DNA from: Gammaproteobacteria bacterium
Lineage (GTDB): Bacteria; Pseudomonadota; Gammaproteobacteria; Pseudomonadales; Litorivicinaceae
Assembly: GCA_002714245.1 (NCBI GenBank)
Contig: PAWX01000012.1
Location: forward strand, 1-41,393
Length of the DNA stretch: 41,393 nt
Direction: 5' to 3'
Below the pieces are notes generated by a model that did not search any database, was not told where the DNA came from, and was given only the letters and a program-made list of their open reading frames with translations. Position 1 is the first letter of the stretch; each line of letters begins with the position of its first letter. Positions 1 to 8,097 of the stretch are shown here, piece by piece. A program made the position numbers and the translations under genes.

Positions 1-246
1 GGCGACCTTGTCCGCGAGGGCCTTGAGTCGCCTTCCATACTCGAGTGCGAGTTCGGTATCGTGGATAGAGCAGGGCCCGACCACGGCAATCAGACGCCGG
101 TCCTTGCCATCGAGGATTTCCTTCACAACCTGGCGGGATTTAGTGACCAGCTCCCGCGCTGATTCGGGTAGTGGTAGCTCCTCCTTCAGTTCGGTTGGGG
201 TTATTACCACCTGGTAATCCTCGATGTTCAGATCCGATAAGCGCAT
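1..246 (-). CDS. 3-deoxy-7-phosphoheptulonate (DAHP) synthase, N-terminal part, cut by window edge
   Basis: The minus strand reads an open frame from ATG at 246 to the window edge, giving 82 residues that begin MRLSDLNIEDYQVVITP and contain RRLIAVVGPCSIHDTELAL. The GPCSIHD block is the hallmark of the AroF/AroG/AroH-type DAHP synthases, which condense phosphoenolpyruvate and erythrose 4-phosphate in the first step of the shikimate pathway. The C-terminal three quarters lie outside the window, so the feedback-inhibition subtype (Phe, Tyr or Trp) cannot be assigned. The gene diverges from the tRNA-Val/tRNA-Asp pair. Confidence 0.9.
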   Translation of the reverse strand, partial: MRLSDLNIEDYQVVITPTELKEELPLPESARELVTKSRQVVKEILDGKDRRLIAVVGPCSIHDTELALEYGRRLKALADKVA

Positions 247-317
247 GACGTTTTTTCAACAGTTGTGGGTTAGAGCGGTTATTTTAGAGGTGATCGGGCG
301 AGAAGCAAGAAAATCTG

Positions 318-345
318 TTGACACCAAGGCTAGAGGAAGTATATT
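318..345 (+). promoter_or_regulatory. Sigma-70 type promoter of the tRNA-Val/tRNA-Asp operon
   Basis: A perfect -35 TTGACA (318-323) is followed after 16 bases by TATATT (340-345), one mismatch from the -10 consensus. It ends 19 bases before the mature tRNA-Val, the usual distance for a stable-RNA promoter. Confidence 0.75.
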
Positions 346-364
346 CCCCTCCATCGTTGCTCTC

Positions 365-440
365 GGGTGGATAGCTCAGTTGGAAGAGCATCGCCCTTAC
401 AAGGCGAGGGTCGGGGGTTCGAGCCCCTCTCCACCCACCA
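365..440 (+). tRNA. tRNA-Val (anticodon TAC)
   Basis: A 76-base cloverleaf: acceptor GGGTGGA pairs with TCCACCC, the D-arm is GCTCAGTTGGAAGAGC, the anticodon loop CTTACAA gives anticodon TAC, the T-arm contains GGTTCGAGCC, and CCA is encoded at the 3' end. It is probably co-transcribed with the tRNA-Asp 23 bases downstream. Confidence 0.95.
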
Positions 441-463
441 AAACATTGGGCGATGGTCCGCAC

Positions 464-540
464 GGAGCGGTAGTTCAGTTGGTTAGAATACCGGCCTGTC
501 ACGCCGGGGGTCGCGGGTTCGAGTCCCGTCCGCTCCGCCA
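464..540 (+). tRNA. tRNA-Asp (anticodon GTC)
   Basis: A 77-base cloverleaf with acceptor GGAGCGG/CCGCTCC, anticodon loop CTGTCAC (GTC) and encoded CCA. A disrupted tyrosine-recombinase gene begins 80 bases downstream, so the 3' half of this tRNA is a plausible former attachment site. I found no second copy of the T-arm/acceptor end in the window that would mark the other end of an element. Confidence 0.95.
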
Positions 541-620
541 ATAAATACAAGGGCTTCAGGCCTACAGAGGGTTCTCAGTGTGTAACGCATTTTGCGGAAA
601 AAATTACACAGGAGAACATC

Positions 621-1634
621 ATGGAAACACCGAAACGGGTCTACTGGCATCGTAATCAGTGGCATTACAGACCGACCCTGGCAGAGAGAGAACGGGGCCT
701 TAAGGCGTGGGAACCGTTAGGCACTGATCTGGGCAAGGCTCGAGACAAACTACGTCGGCTGCGTCTGATCGAACAGGAAGAAGACAGCACTGACACGTTC
801 GTCTGGTTAGCGAATTGGTATATGACGAAGGTCGCCCCAGATCGACTCTCAAAACGTACCATTGGTGATCGGATGGGATGCCTTCGGCAGCTCTTCAAAA
901 CCTTTGCGAATCGCAAGTACTAAGACATCGAGCCGCATGAAATTCAGCAACACATCATGGATCGAGCGAAGGTCGCACCGAGGCGTGCGAAGATGGAATA
1001 CACGACCATTCAGCAGATCTATCGTTGGGCAATCCGTTTTGGGCTTGCAGATAGGAATCCTGCTTCTGATTTATGGACGCCGCCACAGCGCCCCAGGGAC
1101 CGTTATATAACCCATGAAGAGCTACAGACGTTCTGTCACTTAAATCCCGAGTGGGGCGCTCCTATGGCGCTCCTGGGCTATGCCTTGGGTCAGAGGCTCG
1201 GAGATATTCTCGCGTTGACTTACAACGACAAGCAGCTGGTGTTTAAAACACAAAAAACGAGGAAGAGGGCGGCAATTGATATGACGCCATATTTGAGGAG
1301 CTTGATCGAGCAGATCAATCCAGGGATCGAAGCTGGGGAGTTAACCGTGAAGAATGCCAACGGACAGGAGTACGACCGGCACGCCTTCGGTCATCGGTGG
1401 AGGCGTTGCATGGATCGGTTCGTTAAGGCGGGTGGGGAACGGTTCACGTTCCACGATTTGAAGGAGAAATTTGTGACGGACTCGCAGACACTAGGACTAG
1501 ATCCGGTGAAGCAGGCGCTGCACGATTCCCCGAAGACTACACAGATCTATCTCAGGAATCGCGAGACTACCAAGGTTGAGTCGTTACGGTTGGAATCCAG
1601 TAACGTCATCATCGGGGCCTTCGCCGAAGGGTAG
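621..1634 (+). pseudogene. Tyrosine recombinase (phage/island integrase), interrupted by an in-frame stop
   Basis: One frame reads as an integrase from ATG 621 (ribosome site CAGGAG just upstream) to TAG 1634, but TAA at 921-923 interrupts it after residue 100 (ANRKY stop DIEPHEIQ). The first part matches an arm/core-binding N-terminus. The second carries the catalytic domain: the first Arg in GQRLGDILAL, a Lys in the FKTQKTRK stretch, and the Tyr in TTQIYLRNR. The HxxR box is HDLK rather than HDLR, and the usual LGH box reads ALHDS, so catalytic residues look degraded as well. Restart at ATG 957 would make only the C-terminal 225 residues. The position next to tRNA-Asp is typical of an island integrase. 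A sequencing error at the TAA cannot be excluded. Confidence 0.8.
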
Positions 1635-1727
1635 GGACGCAGACAAGGACTGCAGCGCGTCTGTGAGAGGGGCCGCTGCCAACGAAGCATTATATCTGGA
1701 AGGGTTCAGGGAATATTATCAGGGTGA

Positions 1728-1851
1728 TTTGGGTGATCAGATTATCTGGTTGCAGCCTGAGCTGAACTTCACTTAATCGGTTTCTCGGTCAGAAAAAAGC
1801 AGTCCTTTTGTATCTAAAAAGTTTGTGGCTGCATGCCCTAAATCACCCAAA
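1728..1851. repeat. Pair of inverted 10-base repeats in front of the caspase gene
   Basis: TTTGGGTGAT at 1728-1737 is repeated in inverse orientation as ATCACCCAAA at 1842-1851, about 100 bases apart. The pair lies in the 273-base spacer between the dead integrase and the caspase gene. It may be operator or recombination-site halves, or chance; no protein-coding signal was found in this spacer. Confidence 0.3.
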
Positions 1852-1872
1852 CAAAGTAGATTTCGCCAGGAA

Positions 1873-1901
1873 TTGAGCGGTTAGTCCAACAGGTATATCT
1901 T
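1873..1901 (+). promoter_or_regulatory. Possible promoter for the first caspase-like gene
   Basis: TTGAGC (1873-1878) and TATCTT (1896-1901) are 17 bases apart, each matching four of six consensus bases. The ATG at 1908 begins only six bases after the -10, which would give a nearly leaderless message. That fits the lack of a clear ribosome-binding site, but the match is weak. Confidence 0.25.
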
Positions 1902-1907
1902 TAGAGT

Positions 1908-4076
1908 ATGAAACGGATTCGTAACATCTTCTCAGTTTTGCTGTTGGGCATTAGCCTGATGATGGTTTCTGCCCCGGGTTTCAGTGCTGACTTCCAGAAA
2001 GGTCTAGATGCTTACAATCTTGGAGACTATCAAGCGGCTTTACGAGAGTGGAGACCTTTGGCTAAGCAGGGTAATGCTGATGCACAAAACAATCTTGGCA
2101 GGATGTACAAAGATGGTCGTGGCGTAGCGCAGAGTCATACTGAGGCGGTGAAGTGGTTTCGCAAGTCTGCTGAGCAGGGTAATGCTGATGCACAAAACAA
2201 TCTTGGCAGGATGTACGAAGATGGTCGTGGCGCAGCGCAGAGTCATACTGAGGCGGTGAAGTGGTTTCGCAAGTCTGCTGAGCAGGGTCGTGCCGCCGGA
2301 CAAAACAGCCTTGGCTGGATGTACGATCACGGTCTTGGTGTTGCGCAGAGTCATACTGAGGCGGTGCAGTGGTATCGCAAAGCTGCTGAGCAGGATAATG
2401 CTGATGCACAAACCAACCTTGGCTGGATGTACGAACATGGTCGTGGCGTAGCGCAGAGTCATACTGAGGCGTTGCAGTGGTATCGCAAAGCTGCTGAGCA
2501 GGGTGATGCTACAGGACAACGCTACCTTGGCCGGATGTACCGATGGGGTCGTGGTGTTGTGCAGAGTCTTACTGAAGCAGTGAAGTGGTATCGCAAAGCT
2601 GCTGAGCAGGGTGATGCTACAGCACTACGCCACCTTGGCTGGATGTACGACGCAGGTCTTGGTGTTGCGCAGAGTGATACAGAGATGGTGAAGTGGTATC
2701 GCAAGGCTGCTGAGCAGGGTGATCGGATTGCACAAAACAGCCTCGGCTTAATTTTCGAACACGGTCGTGGTGTTACCCAAAGTTATACTGAGGCGGTGAA
2801 GTGGTATCGCAAGTCTGCTGAGCAGGGTGATGAATGGTCACAAAATCGATTAAAGAAAATGGGGATCGACTGGACTAAGCGCCAGATCGCAAAGGTTGAA
2901 CCAAAGGCAGTCAAACCAGCTAATCAAGTGAATGCCGATGAGTCGGAACGGGTCAAGGAATTAGAAAAACGCCTGGCACTCCTTGAAGCACAAACCAAAC
3001 AAACTGAACAAGCTATCGCTTCTGACACACAACCACCTTCACTGCGAATTCTTGGCAAATATACTGAAGACGAAAGTGGAGTTTTTGAGGGCTCAGTGAC
3101 TGATAACGTTGAGGTCGCTGAACTTCTAGTAAATGGCCGACCCATTGCATTTGACAGCTCTGGTCGTTTTACTCACAAAGAGTATCTCCCGTTGGGAGGT
3201 TCAGAGTTAACCATCGTTGCGATTGATCGAGCAGGACTGAAGTCTACGGAGACGGTCCGCTTGAACCGAGAAGCTCCGAAACAAATTGCAAAAGTTTCGT
3301 TTGATAGTCTCAACCCAACCACTCGTTACGTTAAATCCAACGGTAACGCCATTGCTCTCGTCGTTGGTGTTGCCGACTACGAGAAAACTACTGGAGCTGA
3401 ATATGCCGATCGCGATGCTCAGGTTTTCTATGACTACGCCAGACTGAAACTCGGTATTCCAAAAGAACGTATCCAGATGCTCATCAATGACAAGGCTGAT
3501 GTGGTCGGTATGCTTTCTGGCATCAACAAGTGGCTCAAACGCTCTGTGAAGCAGGGACAGAGCGATGTGTACATCTTCTTCGCTGGACACGGCCTTGCTT
3601 CCGATGACGGGGATACGGCCTACCTGATCCCCTACGACGGGGCTCCTGACTTCCTCGAGAGAACCGCAATATCCCGTGATGAAGTCTTCCTGGAGGTTTC
3701 GTCGGTGAATCCCCGTTCTGTGACTGTATTCCTCGATACCTGCTACTCCGGTGATACCCGTGGAGAAACTCGTTTGATTGACGGGAGACCCCTCAACATT
3801 AAGCTACAGGAGCAAAGCCTACCCGAGGGCTTTACGGTCCTCACAGCCGCTGGGGGCGACCAGATCGCCAAACCGCTGAAGGAAGCTCAACACGGAATGT
3901 TCTCGTACTTCCTGATGAAGGGTATGGAAGGGGATGCCGATAGCAATTACGATAACGCTATTACGGCTAGGGAACTTCATGCGTTCGTGAAACAAAACGT
4001 GATCCAGCAAAGCGGTGGCTCACAGGTTCCTGAGTTACAAGGGGATGCGGAACGGGTATTGGTACGGTTTAGATGA
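1908..4076 (+). CDS. Exported Sel1-repeat / caspase-like (C14) protease
   Basis: A 722-residue protein with a Sec signal peptide (MKRIRNIFSVLLLGISLMMV...GFSA). Seven full Sel1-type repeats of 36 residues follow (about 52-310; pattern AQNNLGRMYxxGRGVAQS..EAVKWYRKSAEQG), then a short coiled coil (about 345-372, ERVKELEKRLALLEAQ), an Ig-like beta domain (about 376-455), and a caspase-fold domain (about 478-722). The predicted catalytic dyad is His561 in FFAGHG and Cys612 in LDTCYSGD. Near the C-terminus DSNYDNAITARE resembles an EF-hand loop. It is probably periplasmic or surface-exposed, with the repeats serving as a binding scaffold; the substrate is unknown. It stands alone, with its own terminator, next to a dead integrase, and is a paralogue of the two caspases at 33525 and 36104. 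Confidence 0.9.
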   Translation: MKRIRNIFSVLLLGISLMMVSAPGFSADFQKGLDAYNLGDYQAALREWRPLAKQGNADAQNNLGRMYKDGRGVAQSHTEAVKWFRKSAEQGNADAQNNLGRMYEDGRGAAQSHTEAVKWFRKSAEQGRAAGQNSLGWMYDHGLGVAQSHTEAVQWYRKAAEQDNADAQTNLGWMYEHGRGVAQSHTEALQWYRKAAEQGDATGQRYLGRMYRWGRGVVQSLTEAVKWYRKAAEQGDATALRHLGWMYDAGLGVAQSDTEMVKWYRKAAEQGDRIAQNSLGLIFEHGRGVTQSYTEAVKWYRKSAEQGDEWSQNRLKKMGIDWTKRQIAKVEPKAVKPANQVNADESERVKELEKRLALLEAQTKQTEQAIASDTQPPSLRILGKYTEDESGVFEGSVTDNVEVAELLVNGRPIAFDSSGRFTHKEYLPLGGSELTIVAIDRAGLKSTETVRLNREAPKQIAKVSFDSLNPTTRYVKSNGNAIALVVGVADYEKTTGAEYADRDAQVFYDYARLKLGIPKERIQMLINDKADVVGMLSGINKWLKRSVKQGQSDVYIFFAGHGLASDDGDTAYLIPYDGAPDFLERTAISRDEVFLEVSSVNPRSVTVFLDTCYSGDTRGETRLIDGRPLNIKLQEQSLPEGFTVLTAAGGDQIAKPLKEAQHGMFSYFLMKGMEGDADSNYDNAITARELHAFVKQNVIQQSGGSQVPELQGDAERVLVRFR
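2073..2288 (+). repeat. Two nearly identical 108-base tandem repeats inside the Sel1 region
   Basis: Bases 2073-2180 and 2181-2288 each encode one 36-residue Sel1 repeat and appear to differ at only two positions (Lys to Glu and Val to Ala). The remaining repeats of the gene are clearly more diverged, so this pair looks like a recent duplication. Confidence 0.85.
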
Positions 4077-4083
4077 GAAAAGT

Positions 4084-4113
4084 AATCCCGCACTAAGCGT
4101 TTCGGGATTTTTT
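4084..4113 (+). terminator. Rho-independent terminator of the first caspase-like gene
   Basis: AATCCCG (4084-4090) pairs with CGGGATT (4103-4109) around a 12-base loop and runs into a T tract. It begins eight bases after the stop codon. Just downstream (4132-4149) is a trivial 7-base tandem repeat, TGTTAGC two and a half times. Confidence 0.85.
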
Positions 4114-4280
4114 GTCTATATTGTCTTCTGCTGTTAGCTGTTAGCTGTTGCGCAGGGGCGCAATTACACCATCTGTATGACAATTTGTGGGATTGGTGGT
4201 CAACAATGATAAAAGCTATCAATCAAATCAGAATTGTTTGTTTAATATACGGAGGTCTCTTTTTCCGCCGCCCGTTCAAT

Positions 4281-4310
4281 AAAAACAGGCAATATGGCCA
4301 GTTTTTTATT
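4281..4310. terminator. Probable bidirectional terminator
   Basis: AAAACAGGC (4282-4290) and GCCAGTTTT (4297-4305) form a hairpin with one mismatch and a 6-base loop, flanked by an A tract on the left and a T tract on the right. It can stop the minus-strand carboxypeptidase transcript, whose stop codon is at 4334, and read-through from the caspase gene. Confidence 0.55.
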
Positions 4311-4333
4311 TTTACCCGTTTTAAAACCACTTT

Positions 4334-6997
4334 TTAAATCGTAATTGGCTGATCTTTGCACTCGTCCATCAAAAATAGCTCAAATTGGTCTACTCCCGGG
4401 GCTGTGTAGAGACGTTCCTTGTCTTTTTCTCGTGGCTGTACCCAAACAGATTTTAGGAGTATCCAATCACCGTAGGAATTTGTGGCGAATAAGCTGTACC
4501 AAGTCTCGAGTATTCGGCTCGAATGTCGGTCGTCACACGAATTTTCTGGTCCAGTGTATATCAAGACCCCGTCAGCGGGGCTTTTGGGTGCATGAAATCG
4601 GTTCCTTACTAGGCTGACTTCCATGTTATCTGCACTCAGGTTCCAGTTAATGTGTGTGGAGCTCTCGAGTAGCTCTGCTTGCAATTTTTCGCAAATAATG
4701 TCCTGCGATAATCGTTGCGCAGTTGTATATGCAATTGAAAGAGAAACATCTTTTAAATTGTGAGCCCAAATTACTCGGGTATCCGTTATGCTGTTGCTGT
4801 CCGGAGAAGTAATTTGAAGAATCAACTTGAGTGAATCACTAGACCCAACAAGTGACTCGATATAGCTCAAGCCCTGCTCGTCAAAACGGAATATATGACT
4901 ATTTTGAATAATCAGATCCTGATCCGAAACTTCGTACCCAACAAACGACTTCTTTTCGCGAACTTTGACGCTTTCATAGGAATCAATTGATGTGTTGACG
5001 GCCTCAATAGAAAAGCGAAGATCGTGGGAATCCCTCAGTACCGAGAAATTAGTCAAGGTTAGTTGTGCTTCTGTGAGAATCGTACCAGTGGGAATGGCTC
5101 CAAGGTCGAAGTGAAGGCCACCGTATTGCTTATCACCTTGCTCGTCAAAACCTACTGAAAGATCTCCTTCGGACAATCTTTGTCGACTGATCGTTGCGAT
5201 CCGGGATGGATTTAGCGAGACTTCTTGTGGTTTATTGTAATAAGCAATCGTGAAATTTGGCCGGAAGTTTGTTCCACCCCCAAAAGGGCCGTCGCCAATG
5301 TCAAACTGGATAATTTGGCTACTTTCGCCGGTCGGTAGGTCGACCGGTCCCTCAACCCGAATGGCAATAAATCCCTTGGTCGCCACGGCAGTCAATTCAA
5401 CTAAATCAGATTTGTCTAATATCCATCGCTGCCATATTCCTTGGGTCATTGCATCTGAATGAATGGCCGGGCTTCTGGTGAGAACTTTTGCATCACTCAG
5501 TCTTGAATACTCGTAAATATCTGAGGGCTCACTCAATTCAACGAGACTTAAGCGCCACTCTCCAAAGTTTTCGATCGTCGCATTCACCCGGTTCATGGGA
5601 TAGATAGAAAATTGAGCGTCTGTAATTACAGCACTGTCAGCAATAATTGAGGCATCGAGCACGATGCCTCCGATACATTGGCCGTGCAATTTGCTCGCAC
5701 CGACAAACATCGAATACGTCCCAAAATGATCGTAATTCACGGGTCTGATTTTTTTGCAGGTTGTGCCAGCAAAGCCACGCTCAGGTGTAAGTGTGCACAA
5801 TCGGATCATTGGTCGGGTTCTTGTTCGTACCTTTACCTGAGGAGCGAATGGGCCTCGTCGCCCGGTACTGGTCTCTCGCGCTCTTACTTGGTAAAAGTAC
5901 AGGGTGTGCTGTTTGAGCGGATGGTCGAGAAAGCGATTGCTTCGAGTTTCTGCAATTAAGGTCGACGAGTCTGCCGCGAACTTGTGCTGTTCCGACCTGT
6001 AAATCTCAAAGACGACGTGTCTGTCGCTCGGATAATCCCAAGCTAATTGAATTTGGTCAAAACCAACCGCGAAAGGGGTGAATGATTCAGGACGAAGAGG
6101 TGAATTGGGTGCATGTGCTTTCGTCGTCTCCCAAGCCGTAATCAGGGCTGGGACATGTTCTAAAATGCTATGGCGCATTACTTTCATGTAATCGGGAATA
6201 TTGCGGCTACCGACTTCAACAACTGTCGAGAGAATACCTTTTGAAAAATAAAATTCTCTTGCGCTTCCATGCACCATGTTCGACGGAGGTCGGCCTCGGT
6301 GGATACCATAACTACGGCCTGTCACTTGATGAATTTTCTTTGCCATGTCTGCGCAAAGTGTATTGATATCAGTGCTTTCGATTTCAGCCTCATGGCGTCC
6401 ACGATGAGCCGGAAAAAAGACATTTCCTTGGGAATGGTAATCGAGTGCAATCGTGATATTAGGATGTGATTCGACAAATTGTGCCAGCGCATTCGATTCT
6501 GGCTCTGATAGCGGATGAGGGCCACCGTAAGTGTTCGAATTGGTATCAGTAGATTCTCGAAAGAACACTGGGAAATTTCGATTAAGGTCTACACCATAGC
6601 TTCCATCGCCATTATCACGTCGATTTTTCCTCCAAAACGAATAGTGTTTCCAAGAGTATTCAAATCCATCCGGATTGACACATGGGACGATGTAGAGTGC
6701 TGATGTTTTGAGTAAGTTGCGTATTTTAGGGTCAAAATCTAGACGTGATGTTACGTACTGCATGAAATAGGATAATAGCTCCACCCCGATCCACTCCCGA
6801 GCATGCATTGTTCCTTGTATTAAGATCGCTGGTAACTGGTCAGCCTTAACCTCGGGGTCGCTGAGTGTGACCGCATATAGTGGTCGTTGCTCGCAGCTTT
6901 TCCCAATGATTTCTATCGACACGTATTGAGGATAATGACTAACTAGCTCCTCGAGCAACGCTTCCAAGCGACTGAATGATAGATAACTAGACTTCAC
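4334..6997 (-). CDS. M14-family zinc carboxypeptidase with long C-terminal beta-rich extension
   Basis: 887 residues from GTG at 6997, with GGAG four bases upstream. Residues 1-300 are a complete M14 carboxypeptidase domain: zinc ligands His65 and Glu68 in MHAREW, third ligand His188 in DYHSQGN, substrate-binding Asn139-Arg140 in DLNRNF, and catalytic Glu261 in TVVEVGS. A fibronectin-III-like stretch follows (about 300-395), then two beta-rich segments (about 400-620 and 625-745) resembling carbohydrate-binding or disaggregatase-type modules, and a short Ig-like tail. There is no signal peptide, which is odd for a zinc carboxypeptidase with FN3 and binding modules. The gene starts 19 bases after the ATP-grasp ligase gene, so the two form an operon. 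It probably trims C-terminal residues from a peptide or amide, perhaps the ligase product. Confidence 0.85.
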   Translation of the reverse strand: MKSSYLSFSRLEALLEELVSHYPQYVSIEIIGKSCEQRPLYAVTLSDPEVKADQLPAILIQGTMHAREWIGVELLSYFMQYVTSRLDFDPKIRNLLKTSALYIVPCVNPDGFEYSWKHYSFWRKNRRDNGDGSYGVDLNRNFPVFFRESTDTNSNTYGGPHPLSEPESNALAQFVESHPNITIALDYHSQGNVFFPAHRGRHEAEIESTDINTLCADMAKKIHQVTGRSYGIHRGRPPSNMVHGSAREFYFSKGILSTVVEVGSRNIPDYMKVMRHSILEHVPALITAWETTKAHAPNSPLRPESFTPFAVGFDQIQLAWDYPSDRHVVFEIYRSEQHKFAADSSTLIAETRSNRFLDHPLKQHTLYFYQVRARETSTGRRGPFAPQVKVRTRTRPMIRLCTLTPERGFAGTTCKKIRPVNYDHFGTYSMFVGASKLHGQCIGGIVLDASIIADSAVITDAQFSIYPMNRVNATIENFGEWRLSLVELSEPSDIYEYSRLSDAKVLTRSPAIHSDAMTQGIWQRWILDKSDLVELTAVATKGFIAIRVEGPVDLPTGESSQIIQFDIGDGPFGGGTNFRPNFTIAYYNKPQEVSLNPSRIATISRQRLSEGDLSVGFDEQGDKQYGGLHFDLGAIPTGTILTEAQLTLTNFSVLRDSHDLRFSIEAVNTSIDSYESVKVREKKSFVGYEVSDQDLIIQNSHIFRFDEQGLSYIESLVGSSDSLKLILQITSPDSNSITDTRVIWAHNLKDVSLSIAYTTAQRLSQDIICEKLQAELLESSTHINWNLSADNMEVSLVRNRFHAPKSPADGVLIYTGPENSCDDRHSSRILETWYSLFATNSYGDWILLKSVWVQPREKDKERLYTAPGVDQFELFLMDECKDQPITI

Positions 6998-7016
6998 GGA
7001 ACTCCAAAGTTTTTTT

Positions 7017-7931
7017 TTACGAATTCTCTTGAATGGATTGGTCGATTAGTTTGACGATGGCATTAATTTTTCGTTCATTAAAGTTTATACCCATGGCTTC
7101 TTGTTCGGGGGTAGCGAACGCTGGGATCCCGTTGACTTCAAGAACAAGATAATCTTTTGCATCAAGATCGTAAATGATGTCGACTCCGGCAATGTCCGCC
7201 TCAACGGCCTCAGTTGCTGCCAGGCTTAGTTCGATAATTCGATCATTGGGTTCTTTGAGAATAACTCGCCCTCCACTTGTGATATTAGTTTTCCAATCAT
7301 TTTCCGGTGCCTGTCGACCATAACACCCGATGAATTCTCCATTCACAATATCGACTCTGAAATCAGTCTTGTCGTAATTAACGAACCGTTCCAAATACAA
7401 GTGGGGAAGATCCAACCGTTGAATGAACGGGACAAGAACATCGACAGATCGCTCATCTTCGATTTTGAAAATTCCAGCGCCACCCCACCCTTCCACTGGT
7501 TTGTAAACGACTTGACCATTCCAGTCCTCTACGGCTCTTTTCAGACCCTCTACATCATCACGATGAATTAGGCGAAAGTCTGAAGTTGGAATTCCCTTCC
7601 GCGCAAGCAATGTACTGGTTAAATATTTGTCTTCGGTAACGCGAAACGCTTCAAATGAATTGATAGTTGGAATCGCTTTGTTGATGGCTTCATACAAGTG
7701 AACCTGGTACGGAGTTTGTTCGCCGGCGTTATAAGAGAAAAAAAGATCCAAGTGCTCCATAATGGTTCCGTTACACCATGTCTGCCCCATTTTGGAGCAT
7801 GCATCGGCTAAATTGAGGTTGCAGATAGGTGTTATTCCTAGATCGGATAAGTGAGTGACTAGAGCCTCTTCCATGGCCTGACCTCCACCGTTTTGGTACA
7901 TCCAGAGCCCTACGGTTGTCTGTTTTTTCAA
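7017..7931 (-). CDS. RimK-type ATP-grasp amide/peptide ligase
   Basis: A 304-residue protein starting at TTG 7931, supported by GGGAGG about eight bases upstream. It has the RimK/LysX-like ATP-grasp layout: a nucleotide-binding segment with RVTEDKYLTSTLLARKGIP, YKPVEGWGGAGIFKI (glycine-rich loop), LYLERFVNYDKTDFRVDIV, and the metal-binding end DYLVLEVNGIPAF. Enzymes of this family join an amino acid to a carboxylate through an acyl-phosphate (ribosomal S6 glutamylation, lysine and cofactor pathways, N-acetylaspartylglutamate synthesis). The substrate cannot be told from sequence. It is the first gene of a two-gene operon with the M14 carboxypeptidase and diverges from the M20 peptidase operon. 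Confidence 0.85.
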   Translation of the reverse strand: MKKQTTVGLWMYQNGGGQAMEEALVTHLSDLGITPICNLNLADACSKMGQTWCNGTIMEHLDLFFSYNAGEQTPYQVHLYEAINKAIPTINSFEAFRVTEDKYLTSTLLARKGIPTSDFRLIHRDDVEGLKRAVEDWNGQVVYKPVEGWGGAGIFKIEDERSVDVLVPFIQRLDLPHLYLERFVNYDKTDFRVDIVNGEFIGCYGRQAPENDWKTNITSGGRVILKEPNDRIIELSLAATEAVEADIAGVDIIYDLDAKDYLVLEVNGIPAFATPEQEAMGINFNERKINAIVKLIDQSIQENS

Positions 7932-8097
7932 TCCGCGTCCTCCCAGCGGTGAGACCCATAAATATAATTTTTTGCAATCGCTATGCCATTAGTTGGCAAT
8001 CTTCTTGCTTGTTATTTAATGGTCTATTCCGTCAAAGTGATGGTCGAAATAGTATTTCGCAAAGGTAAGCGCTATTGGTGAGGAGAGGTGAATTAGG

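Noticed and set aside
224-544. 106-codon open frame across the two tRNA genes
   Set aside because: It reads through both tRNA cloverleafs and their promoter; its peptide is a translation of tRNA sequence.
1576-1776. 66-codon frame overlapping the integrase end
   Set aside because: Out of frame with the integrase, no ribosome site and no recognisable pattern.
2040-2850. Regular repeats that could be mistaken for a CRISPR array
   Set aside because: The period is 108 bases throughout and encodes 36-residue Sel1 repeats; there is no short repeat/unique spacer structure. The same holds for 33690-34880.
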